Assembly: GCF_009746585.1 (NCBI RefSeq)
Contig: NZ_WRPO01000001.1
Coordinates: 248,001 to 312,000 of the forward strand
DNA: 64,000 nt
Reading direction: 5' to 3'
From: Novosphingobium aquimarinum
GTDB lineage: Bacteria; Pseudomonadota; Alphaproteobacteria; Sphingomonadales; Sphingomonadaceae
How positions within the stretch are numbered: the first letter of the stretch is position 1; the number at the start of each line of letters is the position of its first letter. Positions 53,126 to 63,940 of the stretch are shown here, piece by piece. The position numbers and the translations under genes are program-made. The notes beneath the pieces were generated by a model. It did not search any database and was not told where the DNA came from. It saw only the letters and a program-made list of their open reading frames with translations.

Positions 53126-53280
53126 TCCGTCCCAAGGTTCTGAGCCGCCTTCGGTGCGACGGCACGGCCCTTGACGCCGCGGTGGAGCACGGTTCCGAGA
53201 CGATGATGGCAATGCGCACTATCGACCCCGCGACGATGCAGGCCACTATCCCGGCAGCGCTGAAAGGAGCAGTGCTTTGA
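53122..53280 (+). CDS. 52-residue protein of unknown function, embedded in the VOC/GST operon
   Basis: The frame overlaps the GST2 stop as ATGA and its own stop overlaps the next gene (TTGA) by four bases, so both ends show coupling. The peptide (MIRPKVLSRLRCDG...) is mixed with one cysteine and an ATMQATIPAALKGAVL end. No family is recognised, and no signal or transmembrane segment is visible. It may be a functional small protein or only a coupling element between GST2 and VOC3. Confidence 0.5.
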   Translation: MIRPKVLSRLRCDGTALDAAVEHGSETMMAMRTIDPATMQATIPAALKGAVL

Positions 53281-53660
53281 CGGTCGGCCTGAACCACACG
53301 ATCGTCTGGTCGAGTGATCGCCACCGCGCCTCCGAATTCTTCGCCCGCATCTTCGCTCTGCCCGCGCCGGTCAAAGTCTCTCGCTTTCAGGTCGTCACGC
53401 TCGACAACGGCGTGTCTCTCGACTTCGCGGACACCTCCAAGCCGATCGCAACGCAGCACTATGCCATGCTCGTCAGCGAGCCCGAGTTCGACGGCATTTA
53501 CGCTCGCATTCGCGAGGAAGGCATTCCCCACTGGTCCGATCCCGGCCGCACGCGACCTGATGAGATCAATCACAACCACGGTGGCCGCGGCGTCTATTTC
53601 ACCGACCCGGATGGTCACGTGCTCGAAGCGCTAACGGTGCCATACGGTGGGGCCGCATGA
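53277..53660 (+). CDS. VOC-superfamily (glyoxalase-like) protein, third
   Basis: A 127-residue VOC protein from TTG 53277 behind AAAGGAG (MTVGLNHTIVWSSDRHRASEFF). The regular GLNHTIVW, LDNGVSLDF, and FTDPDGHVLEAL stretches are usual for glyoxalase-like dioxygenase-fold proteins of about 125 residues. It overlaps its neighbours by four bases on each side. The metal ligands (His7 region and Glu near 118) look intact; substrate unknown. Confidence 0.85.
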   Translation: MTVGLNHTIVWSSDRHRASEFFARIFALPAPVKVSRFQVVTLDNGVSLDFADTSKPIATQHYAMLVSEPEFDGIYARIREEGIPHWSDPGRTRPDEINHNHGGRGVYFTDPDGHVLEALTVPYGGAA

Positions 53661-54322
53661 GTGCGCCAACCTCGCTGGAGCTCTATGGGCACCCTTTCTC
53701 CTCTTACACTTGGAAGGCGCTGATTGCGCTCTATTCCGCCGAGATACCCTTCGAATTCAAGATCATCGACGCTGAGCATCCCGAGCACGGCGCGTTCGTC
53801 GCCAGAGCGGGCCCGGCGGGCAAGTTCCCGGTATTGCGCGACGGCGAGACCGTGATCTTCGAGGCGACCGCGATCGTCGACTACCTCGCGCTCCATCATG
53901 CCGAACCGGACACGCTGATACCGCTGCAGCCGGAGGTCGCGATCGGGGTCAGGATGATCGACCGCGTCTTCGACAACTATGTGATGGCCAATATGCAGGA
54001 GATCGTGAACGCTTACCTGCGCGATCGCGACTCCCCGGATCAACAGCGCGTGGCGGATGCGCGCGAGCGGCTTTCAGCCGCCTATGCGTGGCTGGAAGGA
54101 TGGCTGCAGTACTACCCGGCGGCGGAAGCCGTGACGCTGGTCGAGTGCGCCGCCGCGCCGGCCTTGTTCTACGCTGATTGGGTTCACCCCATCGTGGAAA
54201 CCTTCCCTCGCTTGCGCGCTTGGCGAGCGCACTTGCTGGCACTGCCGGCGGTGGCTCGCTGTATCGAAGATGCCCGTCCCTATCGTGCCGGCTTTCCCCC
54301 CGGCGCCCCCGATCGAGATTAG
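53657..54322 (+). CDS. Glutathione S-transferase family protein (3)
   Basis: A 221-residue GST. It opens LELYGHPFSSYTWKALIALYSAEIPFEF with Ser at the catalytic site, GPAGKFPVL for the cis-proline and FEATAIVDYLALHH for glutathione binding; the helical domain includes VTLVECAAAPALFYADWV. This type is frequent in proteobacteria. The start overlaps VOC3 by four bases, and the SRPBCC gene follows after nine bases. Confidence 0.87.
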   Translation: MSAPTSLELYGHPFSSYTWKALIALYSAEIPFEFKIIDAEHPEHGAFVARAGPAGKFPVLRDGETVIFEATAIVDYLALHHAEPDTLIPLQPEVAIGVRMIDRVFDNYVMANMQEIVNAYLRDRDSPDQQRVADARERLSAAYAWLEGWLQYYPAAEAVTLVECAAAPALFYADWVHPIVETFPRLRAWRAHLLALPAVARCIEDARPYRAGFPPGAPDRD

Positions 54323-54331
54323 GTGATATCC

Positions 54332-54781
54332 ATGAGCCATTCGCTTTCCATTTCCCGATTTATCGATGCATCTCCCGAGGTGGTCTGGGACGTCCTCGCC
54401 AATCGGCAGAACGAGTGGTGGTGCCCGACACCCTGGCGCGCCGAAGTGGACGAGCAGGATCGCCGGCCGGGCGGCGTTTGCAAGATGACGATGTACGGTC
54501 CCGACGGTGAAGTCATGCCGCAGAACGGCATGTATCTGGCTTACGAGGAAGGCCGCCGCTTCGTGACGACTGACGCGATTGTCGATGATTTCGAGCCCTC
54601 CGGCCCCTTCATGATCGGCATTTGGGAGATCGCGCCGGAAGGCACCGGCACGCGCTACACCGCGACCGCGCGCCACTGGAGTGAGGAAGCCTGTCGCCAG
54701 CACGAGGAAATGGGTTTTCTCGATGGCTGGAATGCCTGCGCCGAACAGCTCGCCGCGCTGTGCGAGAACGACAAGGCTTAG
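54332..54781 (+). CDS. SRPBCC (START/Bet v1-like) domain protein
   Basis: A 149-residue protein from ATG 54332 (MSHSLSISRFIDASPEVVWDVL). The opening and the HWSEEACRQHEEMGFLDGWNACAEQLAAL end mark it as AHSA1/SRPBCC type, a helix-grip fold with a large hydrophobic cavity that binds or transforms small lipophilic compounds. It ends the operon. AGGTGATATCC is a good ribosome site. Together with the SCP2-like tail of the regulator it hints at a hydrophobic ligand. Confidence 0.85.
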   Translation: MSHSLSISRFIDASPEVVWDVLANRQNEWWCPTPWRAEVDEQDRRPGGVCKMTMYGPDGEVMPQNGMYLAYEEGRRFVTTDAIVDDFEPSGPFMIGIWEIAPEGTGTRYTATARHWSEEACRQHEEMGFLDGWNACAEQLAALCENDKA

Positions 54782-54808
54782 CCTCGATCCGGTTTCACCC
54801 CCGGCGGC

Positions 54809-55402
54809 TCAGACGAATGCCACCGCCTTGCGCAGCAGCTGGTAGGCTTCGACGACCTGGCGCAAGCGTTCCTCGTGGCTCCGGTCGCCGCCGTTGTGGT
54901 CGGGGTGATAGTCGCGCACGAGGCGCGTGTAGCGCGTCCGCAGGGCCTTGCGGTCGGCATCCTGGCCCAGGCCCATGGTGGACAGCGCGCGGCGTTCGGC
55001 GGCGGTGAAACGCCCGGGTCCCGCTCCGCGCATCGCCTCGCGGCGCTCTCGCAAATGCTGGCGCGCCCGGGCGCCGATGGCTTCGAGCGGATCGGCGAAG
55101 TCAGCCCACCTGGGAATGCCATCGACGCCGGCATCGCCGCGGAAGGCTCGGGTATGCTGGTCCCAGCCATTCAACGGCGATTGCTCCTCGAAGATCTGCT
55201 CCGAGGTCATGCCTTCGAAATAATCGTAACCGGAATTGAACTCGCGAACGTGCTCGAGGCAAAACCAGCGCCATTCGCCCGGCCCATCGAAATTGGGCCG
55301 GCGGGGTCCGGGCGCACGGAATTCCCCCTGCTCGGTGCAGCCGGGCCATTCGCATTGCATACCGCGGGATTCGAAGCGTCCGTGGAACCTGTCTCGTCTC
55401 AC
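54809..55402 (-). CDS. J-domain protein with N-terminal zinc-binding-like region
   Basis: A 197-residue DnaJ-like protein, start GTG 55402 (MRRDRFHGRFESRGMQC) by comparison with relatives, although a later ATG is possible. The N-terminal half has CEWPGCTEQGEFRAP and WRWFCLEHVREFNSGYDYF with potential zinc ligands; the J-domain is C-terminal (about 135-195) with the intact HPD in VRDYHPDHNGGDRSHEERL. It stimulates Hsp70. Divergent from bolA; in many alphaproteobacteria this pair lies next to cobS, here it is 5.6 kb away from it. Confidence 0.88.
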   Translation of the reverse strand: MRRDRFHGRFESRGMQCEWPGCTEQGEFRAPGPRRPNFDGPGEWRWFCLEHVREFNSGYDYFEGMTSEQIFEEQSPLNGWDQHTRAFRGDAGVDGIPRWADFADPLEAIGARARQHLRERREAMRGAGPGRFTAAERRALSTMGLGQDADRKALRTRYTRLVRDYHPDHNGGDRSHEERLRQVVEAYQLLRKAVAFV

Positions 55403-55441
55403 GCGCTTGAAGATGGGGCACGCATGCGCAAATTGGAACCC

Positions 55442-55729
55442 ATGACCACACCTATCGCGCAGGAAATGCGGCAAATCCTCGAAGACGCCTTCGCGCCGAG
55501 CCGGCTCGAAATCGTCAATGACAGTGCCAACCACCAGGGCCACGCCGGTGACGATGGCACTGGCGAATCGCACTTTTCCATCCTGGTCGAAAGCGACGCG
55601 TTCTCCGGCGTTTCGCGCCTGCAGCGCCAGCGCCAGGTGATCGCGGCGCTGGGTGACATCCCCGGACAGCGCGTCCACGCCGTCGCGATCAAGGCCCTGT
55701 CTCCGGACGATCCGCGCCCCGCCGCCTGA
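55442..55729 (+). CDS. bolA: BolA-family protein
   Basis: A 95-residue BolA from ATG 55442 (MTTPIAQEMRQILEDAFAP); an ATG at 55424 would add six residues. The family core SRLEIVNDSANHQGHAG and HFSILVESDAFSGVSRLQRQRQV with the conserved His are present. BolA proteins work with monothiol glutaredoxins in Fe-S and iron homeostasis and as stress/morphology regulators. Divergent from the J-domain gene by 39 bases. Confidence 0.92.
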   Translation: MTTPIAQEMRQILEDAFAPSRLEIVNDSANHQGHAGDDGTGESHFSILVESDAFSGVSRLQRQRQVIAALGDIPGQRVHAVAIKALSPDDPRPAA

Positions 55730-55754
55730 TCCGCACCGCCTGCGCCTTTCGGGA

Positions 55755-56828
55755 TCAGGCGCGCCAATCGATCCAAGCGCCGTGGGCATGGGCGATGGCC
55801 AGTTTGGTCTCGCCGCCATCCCCCGGCCAGTGCCGCACCACGAGCCGGTGACTGAGCAAGGTCCGGTCCGCCTCGACCGCGATCCAAGCCAGCGCTCGCT
55901 CGGGCGACGCCGCCCGGCCCGCCGCCTCCATGGCACGCGTGATCCGTTCTTGTTCGTCGTCGGGCAGATACTGCCACACGATCGAGTGCATCAGCACGCG
56001 GGTCGTGCCCGGCTCCTGCGGCACCGCCAGCTCGCGCTCGACGAAATCGGCGGCGGTGCTTTGCTCGAGTCGCGGCTTTTGCTCCGAAGCCGCCGCGATC
56101 GCCGCCGCCAATCGCTCGAACCGCACGCGATGTTCGGGCCAGATGTAGGAGCGCAGCCGCAAGGCGTCGTCGGGATCGGTAAGGTCGACAGGAGCGATAT
56201 CGCACCCTTTCGGCGTCATGAGCTCGATCGGCCCCGGCGGCGGCGGCACGCCCCGCCATTCGGGGGCCAGCGTCAGGGCCGGTCGCTCCGGCCCCACGAT
56301 CACGCCGCCGAGGTCGTAGCGGTAGCGCTCGATCATCAGGTTGATCCCGGCGCTCGATCCGATCTCAAGGCAGGCAAACCGTCGCGGCAATCCCTGCTCA
56401 GCGAGCCACAGCATCGCCGCGATGAAGTTGGCCGACCGCCCAGCCTCGTTGGTCTGCGGCGGGCCGTCGAGCCAAGGCATCATCGCCTCCGAATAGGCAT
56501 GACAGACGTCCCGCACGATCGCGACGTCGTCTGCGTCGTCGTCGGCATAGATCGCGTCGAGCTCGGGAATGGTGCCCGAAAGGTGCCTCGCATGCACCGC
56601 CGCCGCCGCGCGCAGTGGCAAACCGTCCGCGAGCGCCTGCCCAGGCCACTGCGCGATCCGCGCCACGAAGGGACTGGCATCTGGCTCGTCGAGGAGCTGC
56701 AAGACGGCCCCGACCACGCGCGCCGTCACCGCAGCGCCATTGGCGCGGCAATAGGCGATCTGGTTCGCGAACGCCTCGCGGACGTCGCCATGGAAAGCCC
56801 GATCTGCCGCCTTGTCCTTCGTGACCAT
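55755..56828 (-). CDS. DUF2332 protein
   Basis: A 357-residue conserved protein, start ATG 56828 (MVTKDKAADRAFHGD) with an AAAGGGC site. DUF2332 members have an SAM-methyltransferase-like fold: FACLEIGSSAGINLMIERYRYDL resembles the nucleotide-binding loop. Function unknown. It is convergent with bolA and divergent from hisG by 39 bases. The very long upstream frame (to 57542) is a shadow of hisG. Confidence 0.85.
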   Translation of the reverse strand: MVTKDKAADRAFHGDVREAFANQIAYCRANGAAVTARVVGAVLQLLDEPDASPFVARIAQWPGQALADGLPLRAAAAVHARHLSGTIPELDAIYADDDADDVAIVRDVCHAYSEAMMPWLDGPPQTNEAGRSANFIAAMLWLAEQGLPRRFACLEIGSSAGINLMIERYRYDLGGVIVGPERPALTLAPEWRGVPPPPGPIELMTPKGCDIAPVDLTDPDDALRLRSYIWPEHRVRFERLAAAIAAASEQKPRLEQSTAADFVERELAVPQEPGTTRVLMHSIVWQYLPDDEQERITRAMEAAGRAASPERALAWIAVEADRTLLSHRLVVRHWPGDGGETKLAIAHAHGAWIDWRA

Positions 56829-56867
56829 GTTGCCCTTTCGCGCGCCACACCCTAATTGGCCGCGATC

Positions 56868-57524
56868 ATGCCAGAACCGCTGACCTTTGCCGTGCCCAAG
56901 GGGCGAATCCTCGACGAGGTCCTGCCGCTGATGGAGCGTGCCGGTCTCATGCCGGACGACGAGTTCCACGACAAGAAGTCGCGCGCCCTCGCCTTTGCCT
57001 GCAAGGATCCGGGCATGCGCATCATTCGCGTGCGCGCTTTCGATGTCGCGACCTTCGTCGCGCATGGCGCCGCGCAAGTCGGCATCGTCGGCTCGGACGT
57101 CATCGAGGAATTCGCCTATTCGGACCTTTATGCCCCGGTCGATCTCGATGTCGGGCATTGCCGCTTGTCGGTGGCCGAGCCTGCGGGCGAAGTCGGTGGG
57201 CCGCTGCCCAGCCACCTCAGGATCGCGAGCAAGTACCCCAATCTGACGCGCAAGCACTTCGAAGGGCTCGGCATTCAGGCCGAAGTGGTCAAGCTGAACG
57301 GCGCGATGGAGCTGGCCCCCACGCTCGGGCTTTCGAGCCGGATCGTCGATCTGGTCTCGACCGGGCGGACGCTCAAGGAAAACGGTCTGGTCGAAACGAG
57401 CCGCATTCTCGACATTTCCGCTCGCCTGATTGTCAATCGCGCCGCCCTGAAAACCGACGAACGCGTTTCGGCGCTGGTCGAGCGCTTCCGCTCGCTGGTG
57501 TCCGAGACTGGGATGGCCGCCTGA
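56868..57524 (+). CDS. hisG: ATP phosphoribosyltransferase, short (HisZ-dependent) form
   Basis: A 218-residue HisG, about 80 residues shorter than the long form and lacking the regulatory C-terminal domain, so it needs HisZ (not in this window) for feedback control. Marks are [33 protein letters not shown] and the PRPP loop [15 protein letters not shown]. It performs the first step of histidine synthesis. The start is ATG 56868 (TTG 56856 is also possible). The stop overlaps the hisD start by one base. Confidence 0.95.
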   Translation: MPEPLTFAVPKGRILDEVLPLMERAGLMPDDEFHDKKSRALAFACKDPGMRIIRVRAFDVATFVAHGAAQVGIVGSDVIEEFAYSDLYAPVDLDVGHCRLSVAEPAGEVGGPLPSHLRIASKYPNLTRKHFEGLGIQAEVVKLNGAMELAPTLGLSSRIVDLVSTGRTLKENGLVETSRILDISARLIVNRAALKTDERVSALVERFRSLVSETGMAA

Positions 57525-58816
57525 TGTTGCGCCTTTCGACAAGCGATCCGGGCTTCGCGAAGGCCTTCTCGAAGATCGTCAAGGGGCGCCGCGAAGCCGA
57601 TCCCGATATCGCCAACGATGTCGCGCGGATCGTCGCCGACGTGCGCGCTCGCGGTGACGCGGCGCTGGCGGACCTCACCAAGCGGTTCGATGGGCACGAT
57701 TTGGGGGACGATGCCGCGTGGCGGATCGACCAGGCAGCCTGCCGCGCTGCCTACGATGCGCTCGATCCTGACTTGCGCAACGCGCTCGAACTCGCCGCGT
57801 CGCGCATTCGTGCGTTTCACGAAGCGCAGAAGCCCGCCGACCGTGACGAGGTCGATTCCGCCGGCGTGCGGCTCGGCGCGAAATGGCGCCCGGTGGATGC
57901 CGCGGGCCTCTATGTGCCCGGCGGCCGGGCGGCTTATCCTTCCTCGCTGCTGATGAACGCCCTGCCCGCCAAAGTCGCGGGCGTGGAGCGGCTGGTGGTG
58001 GTCACGCCGACGCCCAAGGGCCAGAGCAACCCGCTCGTCCTCGCGGCGGCCTATCTGGCGGGCGTCGACGAAATCTGGCGGATCGGCGGCGCGCAGGCCG
58101 TAGCCGCGCTGGCGTACGGGACGCAGCGGATTTCGCCCGTCGACGTGGTGACCGGCCCCGGCAATGCCTGGGTCGCCGAAGCGAAGCGGCAACTCTATGG
58201 CGTGGTGGGGATCGACATGGTCGCCGGCCCCAGCGAGATCCTGGTGATCGCCGATGGTCGCAACTCGCCCGAATGGATCGCGGCCGATCTGCTGAGTCAG
58301 GCCGAGCACGACCCGTCCTCGCAATCGATCCTCATCACCGACGATCCGGTGTTTGCCGATAGCGTCGCAGACCGGATCGGCGTCGAGACCGCCATGCTGG
58401 CCACGCAGCGCGTCGCCGAGCAGAGCTGGTCGGTACATGGCGTGATCATCGAGGTCGCGTCGCTGGCCGAAGCGCCCGCGCTCGCCAACGCGCTGGCCGC
58501 CGAGCACGTCGAGATCGCAACCGATGATCCCGAGGCATTGTTTGCCCAGATCCGCCACGCCGGCAGCGTCTTCCTCGGTCGGCATACGCCGGAAGCGGTC
58601 GGCGATTATGTCGCCGGGCCGAACCACGTGCTTCCGACCGGGCGCCGGGCGCGCTTTTCCTCGGGTCTTTCCGTGCTCGATTTCATGAAGCGCACCAGCT
58701 TCATCGAACTCGACGGCAGCGCCCTCAACGCTATCGGTCCCGCAGCAGTAGCGCTCGCTCACGCTGAGGGCCTTCCCGCCCACGCGCGCAGTATCGAACT
58801 AAGGTTGAACTCATGA
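57524..58816 (+). CDS. hisD: Histidinol dehydrogenase
   Basis: A 430-residue enzyme of the last two steps of histidine synthesis. Signature GAQAVAALAYGTQ, then DVVTGPGNAWVAEAKRQLYG, IDMVAGPSEIL and QAEHDPSSQSIL (zinc ligands Gln and His), and late VGDYVAGPNHVLPTG. The start at 57524 overlaps the hisG stop as TGATG. It overlaps nusB by four bases. Confidence 0.96.
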   Translation: MLRLSTSDPGFAKAFSKIVKGRREADPDIANDVARIVADVRARGDAALADLTKRFDGHDLGDDAAWRIDQAACRAAYDALDPDLRNALELAASRIRAFHEAQKPADRDEVDSAGVRLGAKWRPVDAAGLYVPGGRAAYPSSLLMNALPAKVAGVERLVVVTPTPKGQSNPLVLAAAYLAGVDEIWRIGGAQAVAALAYGTQRISPVDVVTGPGNAWVAEAKRQLYGVVGIDMVAGPSEILVIADGRNSPEWIAADLLSQAEHDPSSQSILITDDPVFADSVADRIGVETAMLATQRVAEQSWSVHGVIIEVASLAEAPALANALAAEHVEIATDDPEALFAQIRHAGSVFLGRHTPEAVGDYVAGPNHVLPTGRRARFSSGLSVLDFMKRTSFIELDGSALNAIGPAAVALAHAEGLPAHARSIELRLNS

Positions 58817-59256
58817 AGGCACGCAGCAAAGCTCGGGCCGCGGCGCGCCTCGCCGCCGTACAAGCGCTTTACCAGCACGAAATGGAGCAAACCCCGGTTG
58901 CTTCCCTGCTCGACGAATTTCACCGCCATCGCCTCGGCGCCGAGATCGACGACGATCAGTATGCCAAAGCCGAAGTCGCGTTCTTCGACGATGTCGTCAA
59001 AGGCGTGATCGCGCGGATCGAGGAGATCGACGGGCGCATCGCGGAAAAGCTGGCGCAAGGCTGGTCGCTGGCGCGGCTCGATCGTACGATGATCCAGATC
59101 CTGCGCGCCGGCACCTATGAGCTGCTGGCTCGCTCGGATGTGCCGACCGGCGCCGCGATCAGCGAGTACGTCGACGTCGCGCACGCCTTTTTCGCGGAGC
59201 GCGAAGCGAAGTTCGTCAACGGCGTGCTCGACGCGATCGCCAAGGCGGTCCGCTAG
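58813..59256 (+). CDS. nusB: Transcription antitermination protein NusB
   Basis: A 147-residue all-helical NusB. It opens ARAAARLAAVQALYQHEMEQT and contains the usual WSLARLDRTMIQILRAGTYELL and EYVDVAHAFFAEREAKFVNGVLDAIAK. With NusE (S10) it forms the boxA antitermination complex on rRNA operons. Its start overlaps hisD by four bases, an unusual but recurrent coupling of histidine and antitermination genes. thiL follows 32 bases later. Confidence 0.95.
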   Translation: MKARSKARAAARLAAVQALYQHEMEQTPVASLLDEFHRHRLGAEIDDDQYAKAEVAFFDDVVKGVIARIEEIDGRIAEKLAQGWSLARLDRTMIQILRAGTYELLARSDVPTGAAISEYVDVAHAFFAEREAKFVNGVLDAIAKAVR

Positions 59257-59288
59257 ACACCATGAGGCCCGCACGGCATGGCAGAGCC

Positions 59289-60182
59289 ATGTCGTCCGAA
59301 GAACGCTTCATTGCGGGCTTGCGCAAGCTCGTCCACGCCCCCGGGGCGCGCAGCCTTACAGACGATGCAGCCGTCCTCGAATTCGGCGGCGAGGCGCTGA
59401 TCCTCACCCACGACGCGATGGTGGAGGGTATCCACTTCCGTGCCGGCCAGGACCCGGCAGACGTCGCCTGGAAGCTGGTGGCGACGAACATCTCCGATCT
59501 GGCCGCAAAAGGCGCAGAGCCGGTCGGCGTGCTGCTCGGCTACCAGTTGGCGGCGGACGACGCGGCGTTCCTGAAGGGTCTGGGTGAAGCGCTCGATCAT
59601 TTCGGAGCACCGCTGCTGGGGGGCGACACGGTCGGTTCGGCGGGCCCCCAAACTCTTGGCCTGACCGCGCTGGGCCGAGCGACGTATCGCCCCGTCCCGT
59701 CCCGTGCCGGAGCGCGGCCGGGTGACAATCTCTGGCTGACCGGTTCGCTCGGCGCAGCGATGCTGGCTTTCGAGGCACTGTTCGCCGGGTCCGATGCGGA
59801 TACTCTCGCGTACCGCAGACCCGGCGCGCGACTTCGCGAAGGACAGCGTCTCGCGCCGCTCGTCACCGCGATGATGGACGTTTCGGACGGTCTACTGCTC
59901 GATGCGCGCCGGATGGCGCTCGCCAGCAGCGTGACGATCGACATCGCCACGGCTCAAGTGCCGATCGCGACTCCCGAAAACCGCCGTCAGGACGCACTGC
60001 GCTGGGGCGACGACTACGAATTGCTGTTCACGCTTCCTGCCGGCTCCAGCCCTCCCGTGCCCGCGACCAGGATCGGAACCGTGATGGATCTTCTGGCGGT
60101 TCCGTTACTTTGCGATGGCGAGGATGCCGGAAGCACGGCGCTTGGTTTCGAGCACGGTACTAGCAACGAGCCTGAACATTAG
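59289..60182 (+). CDS. thiL: Thiamine-monophosphate kinase
   Basis: A 297-residue kinase making thiamine diphosphate. Metal and nucleotide sites: SLTDDAAVLE, THDAMVEGIHF, NISDLAAKGAEP, MMDVSDGLLLDARRMA and RWGDDYELLFTLP. The start at ATG 59289 (MSSEERFIAGLRK) fits the family; an upstream ATG at 59262 adds nine residues. Followed after 105 bases by hppA. Confidence 0.94.
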   Translation: MSSEERFIAGLRKLVHAPGARSLTDDAAVLEFGGEALILTHDAMVEGIHFRAGQDPADVAWKLVATNISDLAAKGAEPVGVLLGYQLAADDAAFLKGLGEALDHFGAPLLGGDTVGSAGPQTLGLTALGRATYRPVPSRAGARPGDNLWLTGSLGAAMLAFEALFAGSDADTLAYRRPGARLREGQRLAPLVTAMMDVSDGLLLDARRMALASSVTIDIATAQVPIATPENRRQDALRWGDDYELLFTLPAGSSPPVPATRIGTVMDLLAVPLLCDGEDAGSTALGFEHGTSNEPEH

Positions 60183-60287
60183 TCCGGCTGTAATTGCACT
60201 TGCCAGTATTCCGCCCAGCCGATAGCCAGTTGCATGTAGCGGGATTACCACTGCAAAAAATGCAATAATAGCAGGAGGGGGCGAACC

Positions 60288-62444
<2,157 letters not shown>

Positions 62445-62462
62445 ACCTCACTTCGGGCGCAA

Positions 62463-62500
62463 GGAAGGGCTCCGATCGCATGCCGATCGGGGCCTTCTTT
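62463..62500 (+). terminator. Rho-independent terminator of hppA
   Basis: A GC-rich stem (GGGCTCCGATCG at 62467-62478 with CGATCGGGGCC at 62484-62494, including one G-U pair) with a short loop is followed by TTCTTT, 23 bases after the hppA stop. Confidence 0.75.
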
Positions 62501-62609
62501 CCATACGCTCGCCCGCGGTGCGCGACCGCACTCGTTAAGAGATCTTTGAGCCCGCCCTGATAGGCACGTGCTGAAGTCCCCGGGGGCGGGGGGTCTCGAA
62601 GGTTAATCC

Positions 62610-63776
62610 GTGGCGGTCATCGCAGAACAGATCGATATTGACGCCGGCACGGGCTTCGTCCCGGTCGCCGCCGCGACGCGGCGCCACATCGAATGTCAGC
62701 CATGGCAGGATCTGGAAACGGAAGTGGCAGCGTGGGACGCGCTTGCGGGTCGAGCCAGCGAGCCCAATCCCTTCTTCGAAAGCTGGTATCTCCTGCCCTC
62801 GCTTCGGCATCTTTCGCGCGATTGCGACGTGACCATCCTGCGCTACGAAGAAGACGGGCAGCTCGCGGGTCTGATGCCGATCATCCGGTCGAACCGATAT
62901 TACGGGCGCCGCCTCAGCAACATCTCCGCTTGGCTGCACGACAACGCCTTTTGCGGCACGCCCCTGGTGGCGCGGGGAAGCGAAACCGGGTTCTGGCAGG
63001 AATTGCTGGGTTGGGCCGATCGCGAGGCAGGCGCAGCCCTGTTTCTCCATCTGCGTGCCATGCCGCTGGATGGGACGCTTCACGCCGCACTCGAAAGCGT
63101 GGCCGCCCGCGAGGCACGCCGGGTCGCACTGGTCCATCACGAAGTACGGGCGCTGCTGGAATCCGATCTGCAGCCCGATGCCTATTTCGAAACTTCGCTC
63201 AGCACCAAGAAGCGCAAGGAGCTGCGCCGCCAGACGAGACGTCTCGCCGAAGAGGGCGATCTGCAAGTCGTGCGCGAACAGGGCGAGCAAGGCTTGCAGG
63301 AATGGCTCGATGCCTTCCTCGAGCTAGAACGCGCTGGCTGGAAAGGCGAATCCGGCTCCGCTCTCGCCAGCCACGGCGAGACCGAGCGACTGTTCCGCGA
63401 GGCCCTGTCCGGTGCGGCAAGCCGAGGCCGGCTCGAACGTCTGGCCGTGCGCCTCGACGGTCGCGCCATCGCCATGCTGGCCAATTTCCTCAGCCCGCCC
63501 GGTGCCTTCTCCTACAAGACCGCCTTCGACGAGACCTACGCTCGATTCTCTCCCGGAGTGCTTTTGCAGCGTGAGAACCTCGCGATGCTGGAACGCCCGG
63601 ACATCGCCTGGACCGACAGCTGCGCGTCGCAGGACCATCCGATGATCGACCATTTCTGGCGCGAGCGGCGGGCCATCGGGCGCCTGTCGATCGCGATCGG
63701 CGGTCCGGTTCGGCGCGGCGCATTCCAGATCCTTGCGCAAGTCGAACAAGCTCGTTCGCACAAGAAGCGGGACTGA
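62610..63776 (+). CDS. BioF2/CelD-type GNAT acetyltransferase
   Basis: A 388-residue protein with the double GNAT (FemAB-like) fold of the BioF2-like family (CelD of cellulose/polysaccharide loci). N-terminal PCxDLETEVAAWDALAGRA-type stretch, FFESWYLLPSL, and a central segment KKRKELRRQTRRLAEEGDL are typical; the C-terminal half has FLSPPGAFSYKTAFDETYARFSPGVLL. Members acylate polysaccharides or act in exopolysaccharide or peptidoglycan-like assembly; the substrate is not known. The start is GTG 62610. It precedes a partial gene. Confidence 0.85.
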   Translation: MAVIAEQIDIDAGTGFVPVAAATRRHIECQPWQDLETEVAAWDALAGRASEPNPFFESWYLLPSLRHLSRDCDVTILRYEEDGQLAGLMPIIRSNRYYGRRLSNISAWLHDNAFCGTPLVARGSETGFWQELLGWADREAGAALFLHLRAMPLDGTLHAALESVAAREARRVALVHHEVRALLESDLQPDAYFETSLSTKKRKELRRQTRRLAEEGDLQVVREQGEQGLQEWLDAFLELERAGWKGESGSALASHGETERLFREALSGAASRGRLERLAVRLDGRAIAMLANFLSPPGAFSYKTAFDETYARFSPGVLLQRENLAMLERPDIAWTDSCASQDHPMIDHFWRERRAIGRLSIAIGGPVRRGAFQILAQVEQARSHKKRD

Positions 63777-63940
63777 ACGGGCTTCCGGATAGCGCGCGCG
63801 CACCCTTCGCTGCCAATTCGGAACGATGCGCCACAGTCTCTGCGGCGAGCCGATCGCAGCCTTTTTCGCACCTCCTTGCGCTCGATCAACGACCAAACCG
63901 GAAACATCGTCAATCTGCTCGCGAGATAGAGGAGTCAGCC

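Noticed and set aside
50568..54322. Lignin beta-etherase (LigE/LigF/LigG) identity for the three GSTs.
   Set aside because: N-terminal active-site segments and lengths do not resemble those enzymes; no lig dehydrogenase genes are present.
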